This document shows, piece after piece, positions 42,761-52,237 of a stretch of 64,000 nt of DNA (the stretch's first letter is position 1; each line of letters opens with the position of its first letter). A program made the position numbers and the translations under genes. The DNA comes from CAYSRC01 sp964446385 (GTDB taxonomy: Bacteria > Bacillota > Clostridia > Oscillospirales > Ruminococcaceae), in assembly GCA_964446385.1 (NCBI GenBank), contig CAYUOH010000001.1, positions 124,001 through 188,000 on the forward strand. The letters run 5' to 3'. The notes beneath the pieces were generated by a model, which did not search any database, was not told where the DNA came from, and was given only the letters and a program-made list of their open reading frames with translations.

Positions 42761-44320
42761 TTAAACGTCTGTCGCGAAGCTGAAGCCTCCTGCGTTACCG
42801 AGCTGTGCGTAGCATGGCTTTAGCGCAGCCATAAGTTCATCGTCAAAGTTGACTTCCACACGGGCGTCCTCTGCCATGATAAGTGTGGGAACATCGCCGT
42901 CAGTAACAGGATTCCATTTAGGAATGCAGTTTGCATTGGGATTGTCGTTTTTTAGGAAAGCACCCATCCAGGCGACAATTTTTTCCTGGGTTTTCTCGGT
43001 GTACTCGTTGTTGATCGTCGCAGGGGCAGTAAATGCATTGTTGAACATCATCGGTATATCGCTGCTGTGCCAGGGAATGCGGCCGCCGTCCATAGACGAA
43101 TCAAGGGTATTCATATATACCCAGACCTTACCTCCGTCATTTGCGCGCTGACGGGCGTAGCGGAGAGTAGGCTCGCGGAATGTAGCGTCAAGGAACAGGA
43201 GGTCCACAGGGTTTCTTGTCGGATAGGCCTTTTTGAAGGCATATATCAGGCGACCGCCATTTTCCTCGCCGCAGAGCTCGATAATTTTCTCGCGGCCTTC
43301 TTCCTCGGAAACCTGATCACGTAGGATTCCCTTGGTGATAAAAGACAAGCCTTCGCCAAAAGTTGTGCCTATAACAAGAGGAACGTTTATGGTTTCGGGG
43401 CGGAAACCGACGTGGAAGGGGTTTCCGGTAAACTCACCGTTGCGGTAGGGCATGCCTCCGGTACATTTGCCTGCCCTGCGCAGCGCAGGGGTGATCTGAC
43501 CGTACGCGTACGCCAGAGCGGTGAAGGGGACCTCCTCAAGATCCTTGATTGTATCGCAGCCGAGATATTTCATTAAGGCGTCAACACATTCGACAGGCTC
43601 CTCGAGAACCTCGGCGTCGTGAAGTGTAAGAATACCGCTCATGATTATGGCTTTGTGGTAAAGACCGTCGGCAGCATGCATGGAAAGAAGAGTTGAGACC
43701 TTTCCTCCGCCACCGGACTGGCCCATTATTGTGACGTTTCCGGGATCTCCGCCGAATTTGTCAATATTATCACGTACCCATTCGAGAGCGCGGATAAGGT
43801 CAAGCTGACCGTTGTTGCCGGAATTGTAGTATTCGAGGCCTCCTCTAGCAGAAACATCCAAATATCCAAAAATGTTGAGTCGGTGGTTCACAGATACGAA
43901 AACGCAATCGTTCACTTTGGAAAAGTTACTTCCGTTGTAGAAAGGAGCTTCAATAGAACTGCCGTCGCTGAAGCCGCCGCCATGAATCCAGACAAGAACA
44001 GGGCGTTTTGCACTATCATTGATTGATCCGGTCCAGACGTTCAGATTAAGGCAGTTCTCGCCCTGAACCCAGTACTGGTGGGGAATAAGCAGATGATCAC
44101 CCCCGGGAGGGTTGAAGTGTAGCAAGGGACTTACGCATCCATAGATGGAGCAGTCCTTTGTCTTTTCCCATTTATCGGGAGGTATGGGGGCATGAAAACG
44201 ACGAGCCTTGCCGTATGTAATTCCCTTGAAAACATACATGCCGTCATATTTCATACCGCGTACAGGACCATATTGGGTTTCAACTATGTTTTTGTTGCGG
44301 TGGAATTCAAATTCCTTCAT
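42761..44320 (-). CDS. Type-B carboxylesterase, minus-strand copy
   Basis: A 519-residue type-B carboxylesterase with the usual HGGG loop (113-116), nucleophile serine 202 in GQSGGGG and histidine in PWHSSDIPMMF. Sequence around the serine and the ENCLNLNVW block resembles the gene at 25170 more than the adjacent tandem pair. AGAGGTG six bases before the ATG at 44320 fixes the start, and the open frame upstream to 44383 is AT-rich and unlikely. No signal peptide is seen. Convergent with the pair, it completes a three-gene esterase group. Confidence 0.9.
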   Translation of the reverse strand: MKEFEFHRNKNIVETQYGPVRGMKYDGMYVFKGITYGKARRFHAPIPPDKWEKTKDCSIYGCVSPLLHFNPPGGDHLLIPHQYWVQGENCLNLNVWTGSINDSAKRPVLVWIHGGGFSDGSSIEAPFYNGSNFSKVNDCVFVSVNHRLNIFGYLDVSARGGLEYYNSGNNGQLDLIRALEWVRDNIDKFGGDPGNVTIMGQSGGGGKVSTLLSMHAADGLYHKAIIMSGILTLHDAEVLEEPVECVDALMKYLGCDTIKDLEEVPFTALAYAYGQITPALRRAGKCTGGMPYRNGEFTGNPFHVGFRPETINVPLVIGTTFGEGLSFITKGILRDQVSEEEGREKIIELCGEENGGRLIYAFKKAYPTRNPVDLLFLDATFREPTLRYARQRANDGGKVWVYMNTLDSSMDGGRIPWHSSDIPMMFNNAFTAPATINNEYTEKTQEKIVAWMGAFLKNDNPNANCIPKWNPVTDGDVPTLIMAEDARVEVNFDDELMAALKPCYAQLGNAGGFSFATDV

Positions 44321-44406
44321 GAAAGCACCTCTTTTTTTAACTCTTTTCAGTATAATAGCATATTCTCGGAATATTATCATCATAATGAAACTGATTAATA
44401 ATATAA

Positions 44407-44436
44407 AAAAAGTCTGTGCTTATGCACAGACTTTTT
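44407..44436 (-). terminator. Terminator of the rny-to-aminotransferase operon
   Basis: Thirteen-base arms AAAAAGTCTGTGC / GCACAGACTTTTT with a TTAT loop, downstream of the aminotransferase on the minus strand. Confidence 0.88.
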
Positions 44437-44447
44437 ATGAATCGATA

Positions 44448-45737
44448 TCAGTTAATCTCGCCCAGAAGCTTCTTGACTGCTACGTATTTAGTGCATAGGG
44501 CAAGAAGCTCGGCTGCGGTGCGAAGATCGTTAAGGGGAGGGAAAGACGGAGCTATACGGATATTACTGTCGTCGGGGTCTATACCACCTGGATATGTGGC
44601 GCCGGCCGGGGTCAGGATAACGCCCGCCTTCTTGCAGCGGTCAACAACCTGTTTCGCACATCCGTTCATCGTGTTGAAGGAGATGAAATATCCACCCCTG
44701 GGGCAGGTCCATCTGGCGATCCCGAGACCGCCGAGCTGCTCCTCGAGAACCTGCTCAACCATTTCAAACTTGGGGCGCATAATCTCTGCGTGTTTTTTCA
44801 TGTGTTCCACTATGCCGTGTATATCCTTGAAGTAGCGCACGTTACGCAGCTGGTTGATTTTGTCGTGGCCGATGGTTTGTATTTTAAGCTGGCGCCGAAT
44901 ATCCCCCAGGTTGTTGTGGCTAGCGGCAATGGCAGCGATTCCGGAACCGGGGAAACAGAGTTTGGAAGTGGACGCGAATTTGTAGACCAAGTCCGGGTTG
45001 CCGCATCGTTTGCATTCAGCCAGTATTTCGATTATGTAGTCCTGGTCGAGATCGTATAGGTGATGGACGGTATATGCGTTGTCCCAGTAAATTCTGAAAT
45101 CCTTTGCGGCAGGCTTAAGACGCGCGAAACGACGAACGGTCTCATCCGAATAGGAGTTACCGGTAGGGTTGGAATATTTGGGTACGCACCAGATTCCTTT
45201 GATGGATTCATCGGAGGAAACCAGATGCTCTATCATGTCCATATCCGGGCCGGTATCAAGCATCGGTACGCTTATATTTTCTATTCCGAAGTATTCGGTG
45301 ATGGCAAAATGGCGGTCGTATCCGGGTACTATGCAGAGAAACTTGACCTTGTCAAGTTTGCACCAGGGCGTACTTCCCATTACGCCGCGGGTATAGCTAC
45401 GGGACACGGTGTCATACATGATGTTGAGGCTGCTGTTTCCGAAGATAATAATCTGGTCGGGGGGTACTTCCATCATGTCGGCCAGAAGCTCCTTGGCCTC
45501 GGTGATACCGTCAAGTACGCCGTAGTTGCGGCAGTCGGTACCATCCTCGCATTTTAGGTCGGCGTCACTGGAAAGGACGTCCATAATACCCATTGAGAGG
45601 TCAAGCTGTGCAAGACTGGGGTTGCCTCGGCTCATGTTCAGGTTAAGGTCACGGCCTTGCATTTCGCGGTACTGCGCCTTTAACTGGGTCTTTAAATCCA
45701 ATAGCTCTTCATGACTGAGTTCGCTGTATGGTTTCAT
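44448..45737 (-). CDS. Aspartate aminotransferase-like PLP enzyme (MocR/Asp_aminotransf type)
   Basis: A 429-residue fold-type I aminotransferase of the group that includes the atypical aspartate aminotransferase of Corynebacterium and Clostridia. The PLP lysine is in FASTSKLCFPGSG (near residue 254), with CVPKYSNPTGN (about 187-197) and the PRGGYFISF block near 345. It probably makes aspartate and 2-oxoglutarate from glutamate and oxaloacetate. CGAGG precedes the ATG. It lies 69 bases behind the GT-C-like gene, with no terminator between. Confidence 0.85.
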   Translation of the reverse strand: MKPYSELSHEELLDLKTQLKAQYREMQGRDLNLNMSRGNPSLAQLDLSMGIMDVLSSDADLKCEDGTDCRNYGVLDGITEAKELLADMMEVPPDQIIIFGNSSLNIMYDTVSRSYTRGVMGSTPWCKLDKVKFLCIVPGYDRHFAITEYFGIENISVPMLDTGPDMDMIEHLVSSDESIKGIWCVPKYSNPTGNSYSDETVRRFARLKPAAKDFRIYWDNAYTVHHLYDLDQDYIIEILAECKRCGNPDLVYKFASTSKLCFPGSGIAAIAASHNNLGDIRRQLKIQTIGHDKINQLRNVRYFKDIHGIVEHMKKHAEIMRPKFEMVEQVLEEQLGGLGIARWTCPRGGYFISFNTMNGCAKQVVDRCKKAGVILTPAGATYPGGIDPDDSNIRIAPSFPPLNDLRTAAELLALCTKYVAVKKLLGEIN

Positions 45738-45806
45738 GATAAAATACCTCGAGAATAGCTTTTCAGAGTATTATAGCAAAATTTTTCAGGAATTCAACTG
45801 ATTTTA

Positions 45807-47774
45807 TTAGCCGTAGTACTGTACCTGCAGTTTGCGGTAGTGAGCACCTCCCCCGCAGGGGGTAAGCGTGACGTTTCCGTTGTCGTTAATGACGAAATAC
45901 ATGCTCGCCTGACTTCCAAGGAAGGCGGAAAGCCTGTCGGTGAACAGATCGGAAAATTCTGAGATAAAATAATCGTCTATGGCCAGAATGTACACAAGAT
46001 CGACATCCTGCTCAACCAGATAATCGGCGAACTGCTGCCTTGTGACTTCAGTGTCGTAAATTCCGTAGTTACCTGCCGTACCGGGTGCAACAAAATTGCC
46101 CGCGCCTATTCCGGAAACGGTATACGCCGGCATCATCTGGTAATTGAAGATGAAGGTCTCGCCGCCCTCTGAATGTTGGTCCACAACGTAAAACCGGTCT
46201 TCAACAGTAAGGTCTGTATATGACGAAGTTTGCGTATACATCTGTTTTCTTAGATCTGATAGACCGATTCTCTGAGTAATTTTCGGGCTGATGAAAAAGT
46301 ATTGGTCTGCGTTTACCGGGCAATAGTATGCGTAAAGACAAAACAGAAGCGACACCGAAATAATACCGGATACAAGTTTGAACTTTTCGAATCGCAGCTG
46401 TGCAAGGTCGCTGAACATTACGCCTCCCAGCATCACAATCCAGCCAATGGTGTAACTGCTTACGTACCGGTTGTAGGATACCAGACGGAGACAGTGGGGC
46501 ATAGTCGCGGTATAGCAGTAGCAGAGGAAGTAGTAGTATATGAAGAAACCGGCACACATCATCAGCGCTAAGACGGCAAGACGTATTCTGCGGTTGTTGT
46601 CCTTAAGGAATGCGACGAAGACAAGCGGTATCGCGGTGAATAGTATCAGCATTTCCTTTATTGTGCCGAATACCGCAAGTTGTTGTTTGGAAAGCATTTC
46701 GTTCATTTCAAGGAAAAGATCGTTGAAAAACGGATCTTTGCCGGTGAAAATCTGAAGCATACTGTATTCGTAAGGCCTGATGGCTCGCGTTGTATCTGAA
46801 ACGGCGGCAAAATGCCAGTTCCAGCTCTGGTAGCTCAGAAATACTATTAAGAACAACAGGAGGGAGAAACCGAGATTTGTGAGTCTCTGCCAACCCTTCT
46901 GTTCAAGGGAAACAGGGCCGTTGGTGGATATGAAGGAGTCGATAAGGATTACTGCTACGGCGATGAAACCGAAAGCGAACCCCATATCCTTCACCATGGG
47001 GAGTGTGGCAAGGATTACCGCCGTGGGTATATATTTTCCGAATCCTGTGTTTTCATTGTGAAAATGCATCAGGATGGCACCGCCAAAGAACACGCCCAGA
47101 GGCACATCCGAATAGGATGTAATGTACATATAAGTACCCTCGGTGCCGTACCAGAAGGTGTAGATGCAGCTAAGAGCGAAAACAGTGCATACAATTAAGG
47201 AAACAGGGTTTTTCCATTTTATGCCGCCGAACATACATGCCATACATGCCATCATAACCATATCGTAAGCAAGGTAGACTTTCCATTCACAGAAGGAAGG
47301 AGACAAACCCTGAATGAAAAAGTTTGCCATGGGAAGGAACGGCTGGTAAGAGTTGCTAATTATGCTGCTGTCCAAAAGGGTGTAGAGCTGTCGGTTGGAA
47401 TATATAAGCTTGCAGGCAGGTCCCCAGAAGGAAAATTCATCCCAGTGGACAAAATACGGCTGTCGTATTCGCAGGGCAACATAAAAGAACACCGATGCCA
47501 GAATGAAAAAGACAAGACCAGGCGTGAAAAATACTTTAAGGTTTAATTTGATGTCTTTGCGTTTAAGCACAAAGATATATACCGCGGCGAAAACCGCGAA
47601 TGCGTAAACGATCCAGAAGGACCAGCGAAGCAGACCAGCCATCCCAGTAAAGATAAAAAACAGAATAACCGCGCAGAATGTAAATAATGGCATAGAGGCG
47701 CTGTTCGCCTTTAGAACAGTGGTGAAAAACCACGCGATTACCAAAATACACAACAATACGGCAGCAAAATCCAT
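45807..47774 (-). CDS. Large polytopic membrane protein, GT-C glycosyltransferase-like
   Basis: A 655-residue protein with about 12 membrane helices in the first 465 residues and a soluble C-terminal part of about 190 residues. The first large external loop holds HWDEFSFWG (110-118), an acidic motif at the place where GT-C enzymes bind lipid-phosphate sugars. No closer family is recognised. AGAGG precedes the ATG. It begins 9 bases after the DUF2142 gene, so the pair is very likely co-translated and may act on the same lipid-linked glycan. Confidence 0.7.
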   Translation of the reverse strand: MDFAAVLLCILVIAWFFTTVLKANSASMPLFTFCAVILFFIFTGMAGLLRWSFWIVYAFAVFAAVYIFVLKRKDIKLNLKVFFTPGLVFFILASVFFYVALRIRQPYFVHWDEFSFWGPACKLIYSNRQLYTLLDSSIISNSYQPFLPMANFFIQGLSPSFCEWKVYLAYDMVMMACMACMFGGIKWKNPVSLIVCTVFALSCIYTFWYGTEGTYMYITSYSDVPLGVFFGGAILMHFHNENTGFGKYIPTAVILATLPMVKDMGFAFGFIAVAVILIDSFISTNGPVSLEQKGWQRLTNLGFSLLLFLIVFLSYQSWNWHFAAVSDTTRAIRPYEYSMLQIFTGKDPFFNDLFLEMNEMLSKQQLAVFGTIKEMLILFTAIPLVFVAFLKDNNRRIRLAVLALMMCAGFFIYYYFLCYCYTATMPHCLRLVSYNRYVSSYTIGWIVMLGGVMFSDLAQLRFEKFKLVSGIISVSLLFCLYAYYCPVNADQYFFISPKITQRIGLSDLRKQMYTQTSSYTDLTVEDRFYVVDQHSEGGETFIFNYQMMPAYTVSGIGAGNFVAPGTAGNYGIYDTEVTRQQFADYLVEQDVDLVYILAIDDYFISEFSDLFTDRLSAFLGSQASMYFVINDNGNVTLTPCGGGAHYRKLQVQYYG

Positions 47775-47783
47775 AAATACCTC

Positions 47784-49880
47784 TCAGGTCAGGAAATATT
47801 GAACCATGAGTTCAAGAGATGATATCAAAGCGAAGGCGCCGCAGAACAGTATGCAGGTACTGTCCCTCTTCTGTGAATCACGGGTACCGCGCATAAACGA
47901 AGCCATCGCCTTTGACACAATAACTACCACAGCAGGCAGTACAGGCAGCAAATACCGGGCCTGGACACCCAGAATTGAAGTGCTTCCGAGGGTGGACCAT
48001 GTAACGTAAAACCCAGAAACTACAGCTACGTATGTAAGGATCAGCGTCGCGGCGAAGAACCAGAAGTTGTTTTCCTTCTGAAGGCGGGTATCGTCGCTGT
48101 ACATTCCCGCAACGATTACGACTGCCACGGGGGTGAACATCGAAGTCAGGACGCAGGACACGTCCAGCCATCCGAACAGTCCGTAGGTATTGATGTAGAA
48201 CATCTGCATGTAACCGTCTACTGCCATCACCATTGCATAGCGGAGTGGATTCTTAAGAATATACAGAATCTGGGACGAAGTGTTCACTCCGTCGGGGTAG
48301 ACTGTCTGAGGGATGTTTTTTGCTGCCAGAGACGCATACATAAGCGTGAACGCATACATCAGCAGCGCTGCGGCGGTCATCATTGCCAGCAGAACACCCC
48401 GTTTGTATTGGACGTTTACCGTTTTCATCGGGATGGTGAAAACCAGAAGAATAAGCGGCAGATAGATTGGTTTGATTGAAACTATAAGACCGTAGCAAAG
48501 CGTCATTAAAAACAGGTCGCGGGCATAGAGCCCGTCCTTGAATATCAGACCGAAGAAAAGTACAAGAGCGGCAAGTATTATGCTGTCGTACGAGGTGGAG
48601 GCCACCATGAATAGAGTAAGCGGGCAAAGAGACAGAAGAATAAGGGCACCGCGGTAGCGGGAAGCGTTTTTAAGCGCATAATATACCGCTGCGGCGAACA
48701 GTATGCAGTTCATCGCTCTTGCGAGGTACATGCAGAACAGTGCGTTGGCACCGAATAAACGGCCCAGAGAGATACCGATTGCTGCCGGGATATAGGGTAT
48801 GATTACCTGTACGCTTGTGTGTACAGTTGCCTCTCCGACGTAAAATCCGTCGACATCGACGAGATAGCTCTTGACCGAGGAAAGTGCGTTGCCGTTGCCT
48901 GTCTTCTGAAAATTGTTATAAAATTCGGCGGGAAAACGCTGTACCAGCAGTACAACGTCGTCGGGGTAATGTTCATTGTAATCAAAATCGAAACGTCCGC
49001 GTGAAAGTGACCAGGCTCTGAGAAAATGGGTATGTTCGTCTGGAGCCTGAAGAGGGGCTGAGGCAAAACAGAAAACAAGGGCAATAACTAATACCGATAC
49101 CGCGAGACGTAGCTCGGGACGTTTGATTTTTACAAGCAAAACCCATAGAAGAAGGAACAGGACGCTATAGCCTGCAAAGCCCAGAATCAGAAGGATATTG
49201 TGTTTCCCGTTGGCCGCCGTGAATATTTTCGTGGCGTAGAATACAACGCCCATAACGAGTGCGAGACCAATGCAGTAGCCTTTGGGCCAGCCACTTTCAA
49301 CTTTATTTCTGCAGATAAGGTCGTATGCCAGCAGCCCCGCGCAGATAATCGCGAGACCTGTCGAAAGCCATAGAAGTATTCTTCCGGGACTTATCTGTTC
49401 GGGTACAGACGGGGGATTTATTATAACGCCGCCGAAGTTTACCGTAGTTCGGACGTTTTCGGTGGGGTAGATTTTTAATGAATAGACGTCGTCAGCATCG
49501 ACATAGGCGGTGTATAATCCTTCTGAAGTCTGTGTCATCGGGAAGGAAAACTCGCCGAGTATTCCGTTTACGGAACCGGCAAAATACAGAACCGCTTCAG
49601 TAGTGTCCCCGGAGAAACGGGAGAGGTAAACTTCTATGGATTTCACAGGCCCCCCGGAGATATTGTGTATGAAGAAATATGAATTGTTGGCGAGGGCGTA
49701 ATATTGATCTTCACCTTCGTTTTTGAATTCCCAACCGTGGAACTTCCCGGCGGGGATTTCCGTCATAATATATTGCTCCTCAGCTTTAACACGTGTGTTG
49801 ACAAGGTTGATTTCACCGCAGATTGCCGCCACGACGGCAATCAATACGGCAAGGATTACAATCAGACGTCGTACTTTCAT
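47784..49880 (-). CDS. DUF2142 membrane protein
   Basis: A 698-residue membrane protein. The N-terminal helix (about 5-22) is followed by a strand-rich external domain (about 40-155) and then by about 12 helices. The DUF2142 mark PDEHTHFLRAW is at 280-290. DUF2142 proteins are usually found in loci for cell-wall glycopolymers and are thought to be GT-C-type glycosyltransferases. The N-terminal domain before the DUF2142 core looks like a beta sandwich. It follows the 3D-domain gene by 26 bases. Confidence 0.85.
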   Translation of the reverse strand: MKVRRLIVILAVLIAVVAAICGEINLVNTRVKAEEQYIMTEIPAGKFHGWEFKNEGEDQYYALANNSYFFIHNISGGPVKSIEVYLSRFSGDTTEAVLYFAGSVNGILGEFSFPMTQTSEGLYTAYVDADDVYSLKIYPTENVRTTVNFGGVIINPPSVPEQISPGRILLWLSTGLAIICAGLLAYDLICRNKVESGWPKGYCIGLALVMGVVFYATKIFTAANGKHNILLILGFAGYSVLFLLLWVLLVKIKRPELRLAVSVLVIALVFCFASAPLQAPDEHTHFLRAWSLSRGRFDFDYNEHYPDDVVLLVQRFPAEFYNNFQKTGNGNALSSVKSYLVDVDGFYVGEATVHTSVQVIIPYIPAAIGISLGRLFGANALFCMYLARAMNCILFAAAVYYALKNASRYRGALILLSLCPLTLFMVASTSYDSIILAALVLFFGLIFKDGLYARDLFLMTLCYGLIVSIKPIYLPLILLVFTIPMKTVNVQYKRGVLLAMMTAAALLMYAFTLMYASLAAKNIPQTVYPDGVNTSSQILYILKNPLRYAMVMAVDGYMQMFYINTYGLFGWLDVSCVLTSMFTPVAVVIVAGMYSDDTRLQKENNFWFFAATLILTYVAVVSGFYVTWSTLGSTSILGVQARYLLPVLPAVVVIVSKAMASFMRGTRDSQKRDSTCILFCGAFALISSLELMVQYFLT

Positions 49881-49906
49881 AGCTTGCGGATATTCCTTTC
49901 AAAGGA

Positions 49907-51421
49907 TTATTCGGGTATTCTTGCCTTGAACATTCCGTCTATGGCAATGTATTCGGAAAGCTCGCTCTGGTGCAACTGTTTTACAACATAAATATCAAGC
50001 CAGTGTGCTCCGAAGAGCAGACAGTCGTTGTAGGTTTCAAGGAAACAGTCGACGGTCACGTTGTTGATTCCGTACATAGCAGCAGTGCAGCTGTCGGCGG
50101 CAATAGCCCATCCGTACACGAAGCTGTTGTCGCTGCTTGTGATGTAAAGCAGGGACCCCAACGGAATGCTGTTGGGGTCTACAGCGACGCAACCCTGGAA
50201 AAGGTACATTCCGCTTCCGCCGTATACGCCGGACGGATAACTGTAAGATGTACATTTACCGGATGAAATTTTCCGCTCGTACTGTTCCGGGACACCTCCG
50301 ACAATCTGTATGTCAGTGTATTTGCTACCGTCTATGTATGACAGTGATGCGGTCGGGTCGCCAACACGTATAATACCGGAAACCGGTTCCTTAGTGACGG
50401 TTTCGGATATCAGTTCTTCTCCTACTTTTACTCCGTCGAAATATTTGTCGCGGTATAGTTGTTCGGCTTCGCCGTCGCGGCCATAGCTGATTACACGGGT
50501 CTTGCCCTTTGACAGCAGAGGAGAGTGTCTTTCTATATTGGTACAGGGGACATTAATTCCGGTAATAACATGTTCAACGTATTGAGTTTTGTGAACGATT
50601 ATCTCATCGCCCGCGGAAAGGACAGTATCGCCGTCGGGCTCTGTATAGTCCTCTTCGCCGAGTATGATTCCGCAGATATTTACCACGTCTTCAACTTTTG
50701 CACCCTCCATAAGGGTGTAGTTCTGGGTCTGACGGTTAAATTTGATGGTTACTTCAACCGTGGCGTTAAGGTCGAGATGGAGACCACTGTCCTCAAACGG
50801 AGTGATGACAGGAACCACATAGTCGTCAGGACGGTAATCAGGCCAGATCATCGTTTTTATACGGTTGGCGCTTCCGTCGGTATACCACAGACAAATCATA
50901 AGACAGAAACCGATAAATGCCAGACCGAAAAGAATAAAAGGGAAAACCCTGCTTTTAAGTCTCCGGGTGTATTTGATTCTGTAATGATCTTTGCGTCTGC
51001 GTTTCTGACTTTCTTCCTCTTCGGGATAATTGAAGCTGAAGAAAGCGATGGAATTATCTGTTTTTTCGATGGAAACGTTAGGTTTCTCTGCAGAATTTTC
51101 CGTCAAAATGACTTCATCATGTATTTTTACATCATCTGATTCCGGTAATGGCACTGAAGAAAAATCAGAAACTTCGAATTCCGGCCCATTCTTTTTCGTG
51201 GAAGGCTCTGATTCGCCAGAAACGGAACCGAATGTTTCACTGTCCGGGGTTTCCGCGTTTGTTTTGGATTTCCCTTCCGGTACCGGTGAGGGCTGTGCCT
51301 CCGGCATACTGTCGTCGGGCTTGTATTCCAACGCGTCACCGGAACGCACAGTCTGCAGAAGCTGCAAAACCGAGTCGGTGCCGGTAATACCGGTTGTATT
51401 GTATTCCGGGACAGATGTCAT
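49907..51421 (-). CDS. G5 and 3D domain wall protein with long cytoplasmic head
   Basis: A 504-residue type II membrane protein. The first 150 residues are acidic and disordered, then one membrane helix follows (about 158-178). Outside are a DUF348-like ubiquitin-fold repeat (TVEVTIKFNRQ), a G5-like domain (ISETVTKEPVSGIIRVG) and a C-terminal 3D domain with conserved aspartates (VAVDPNSIPLGS, AADSC, TVDCF). Similar proteins (YabE/Rpf-like) cut peptidoglycan in Firmicutes. The unusual part is the long acidic head, since relatives have a short one. GAGG lies 7 bases before the second of two adjacent ATGs. It begins 8 bases after ttcA. Confidence 0.85.
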   Translation of the reverse strand: MTSVPEYNTTGITGTDSVLQLLQTVRSGDALEYKPDDSMPEAQPSPVPEGKSKTNAETPDSETFGSVSGESEPSTKKNGPEFEVSDFSSVPLPESDDVKIHDEVILTENSAEKPNVSIEKTDNSIAFFSFNYPEEEESQKRRRKDHYRIKYTRRLKSRVFPFILFGLAFIGFCLMICLWYTDGSANRIKTMIWPDYRPDDYVVPVITPFEDSGLHLDLNATVEVTIKFNRQTQNYTLMEGAKVEDVVNICGIILGEEDYTEPDGDTVLSAGDEIIVHKTQYVEHVITGINVPCTNIERHSPLLSKGKTRVISYGRDGEAEQLYRDKYFDGVKVGEELISETVTKEPVSGIIRVGDPTASLSYIDGSKYTDIQIVGGVPEQYERKISSGKCTSYSYPSGVYGGSGMYLFQGCVAVDPNSIPLGSLLYITSSDNSFVYGWAIAADSCTAAMYGINNVTVDCFLETYNDCLLFGAHWLDIYVVKQLHQSELSEYIAIDGMFKARIPE

Positions 51422-51429
51422 CATTTACC

Positions 51430-52140
51430 TCAAAGTCCGTTGATATGGCTTCCCTGCATAGCGGTGAAGGTGCGCTGCAGGAAGCCCGGATATTCTTTAT
51501 CCATACTGGATATATATTCCTTGATTTTCTGGCGTTCGCTGTTTCCGTCCATGGGACAGGGACTTTTCACAATTTGAAGGTTGTTCCTTGCGGACGCGTT
51601 GATAATGTCCCGCTCGGTGCATAAAATCATGGGACGTACAGCGGTGATATTTTTCCGGCTGAGATAGGTCACAGGGGCAAAGGTACCCAGCCGTCCTTCG
51701 TGGAAAAGGTTAAGGAGGAAGGTTTCCACGGCGTCGTCCATGTGGTGTCCGAGGGCAAGTTTGTTGCAGCCGTGCTCCACACATAAATCGTGAAGGGCGC
51801 CGCGCCTCATCCTGGCACAGAGGGAACAAGGGTTTTTCTCGTTCCGTTCTTCGAAGATAACGTGAGCCAGGTCGGAACGCTTTATGAAATAGGGAATATA
51901 GAGTCTGCGGCACAGCTCTTCAATTCCGGAATAATCGGTGTCGCGGTTTTCAAAGCGCGGATCCACTGTAATCGCAGTTAGCGAAAAATCTACTCCATAA
52001 TACCGGCGAAGTCCCGCGAGGCCGAGGAGCATCGACACGGAATCTTTTCCACCTGATACAGCAACAGCAATATTGTCACCAGGCAGTATCATGTCGTACA
52101 TCTGAAGTGCTTTGCGCATTTTACTTTCAATTTGTCTCAT
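51430..52140 (-). CDS. ttcA: tRNA 2-thiocytidine synthetase TtcA-like ATPase
   Basis: A 236-residue PP-loop ATPase that would thiolate cytidine 32 of tRNA. The loop is AVSGGKDS (about 28-35). The iron-sulfur cysteines appear as CSLCARMRRG (near 110) and a third in SPCPMDG (near 195), as in TtcA. LALGHHMDDAVET is the family block. A TTG at 52155 is in frame, but the ATG at 52140 with GGAG upstream is a better start. The gap of 98 bases to rny contains the rny terminator, so it may have its own promoter. Confidence 0.85.
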   Translation of the reverse strand: MRQIESKMRKALQMYDMILPGDNIAVAVSGGKDSVSMLLGLAGLRRYYGVDFSLTAITVDPRFENRDTDYSGIEELCRRLYIPYFIKRSDLAHVIFEERNEKNPCSLCARMRRGALHDLCVEHGCNKLALGHHMDDAVETFLLNLFHEGRLGTFAPVTYLSRKNITAVRPMILCTERDIINASARNNLQIVKSPCPMDGNSERQKIKEYISSMDKEYPGFLQRTFTAMQGSHINGL

Positions 52141-52200
52141 AAAATAATACTCCAAGTAAAAAGTATATCATAAAGCGGATTATTTTTATATAACAAAAAA

Positions 52201-52224
52201 GACGCCCGCAAAGGTGCGGGCGTC
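52201..52224 (-). terminator. Terminator after rny
   Basis: Ten-base arms GACGCCCGCA / TGCGGGCGTC with loop AAGG. On the minus strand it is followed by TTTTTT. Confidence 0.88.
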
Positions 52225-52237
52225 CGTGAATATTCGG

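Noticed and set aside
50525..51139. Plus-strand frame of 204 codons opposite the 3D-domain gene
   Set aside because: Fully overlaps a well-supported minus-strand gene and has no start site.
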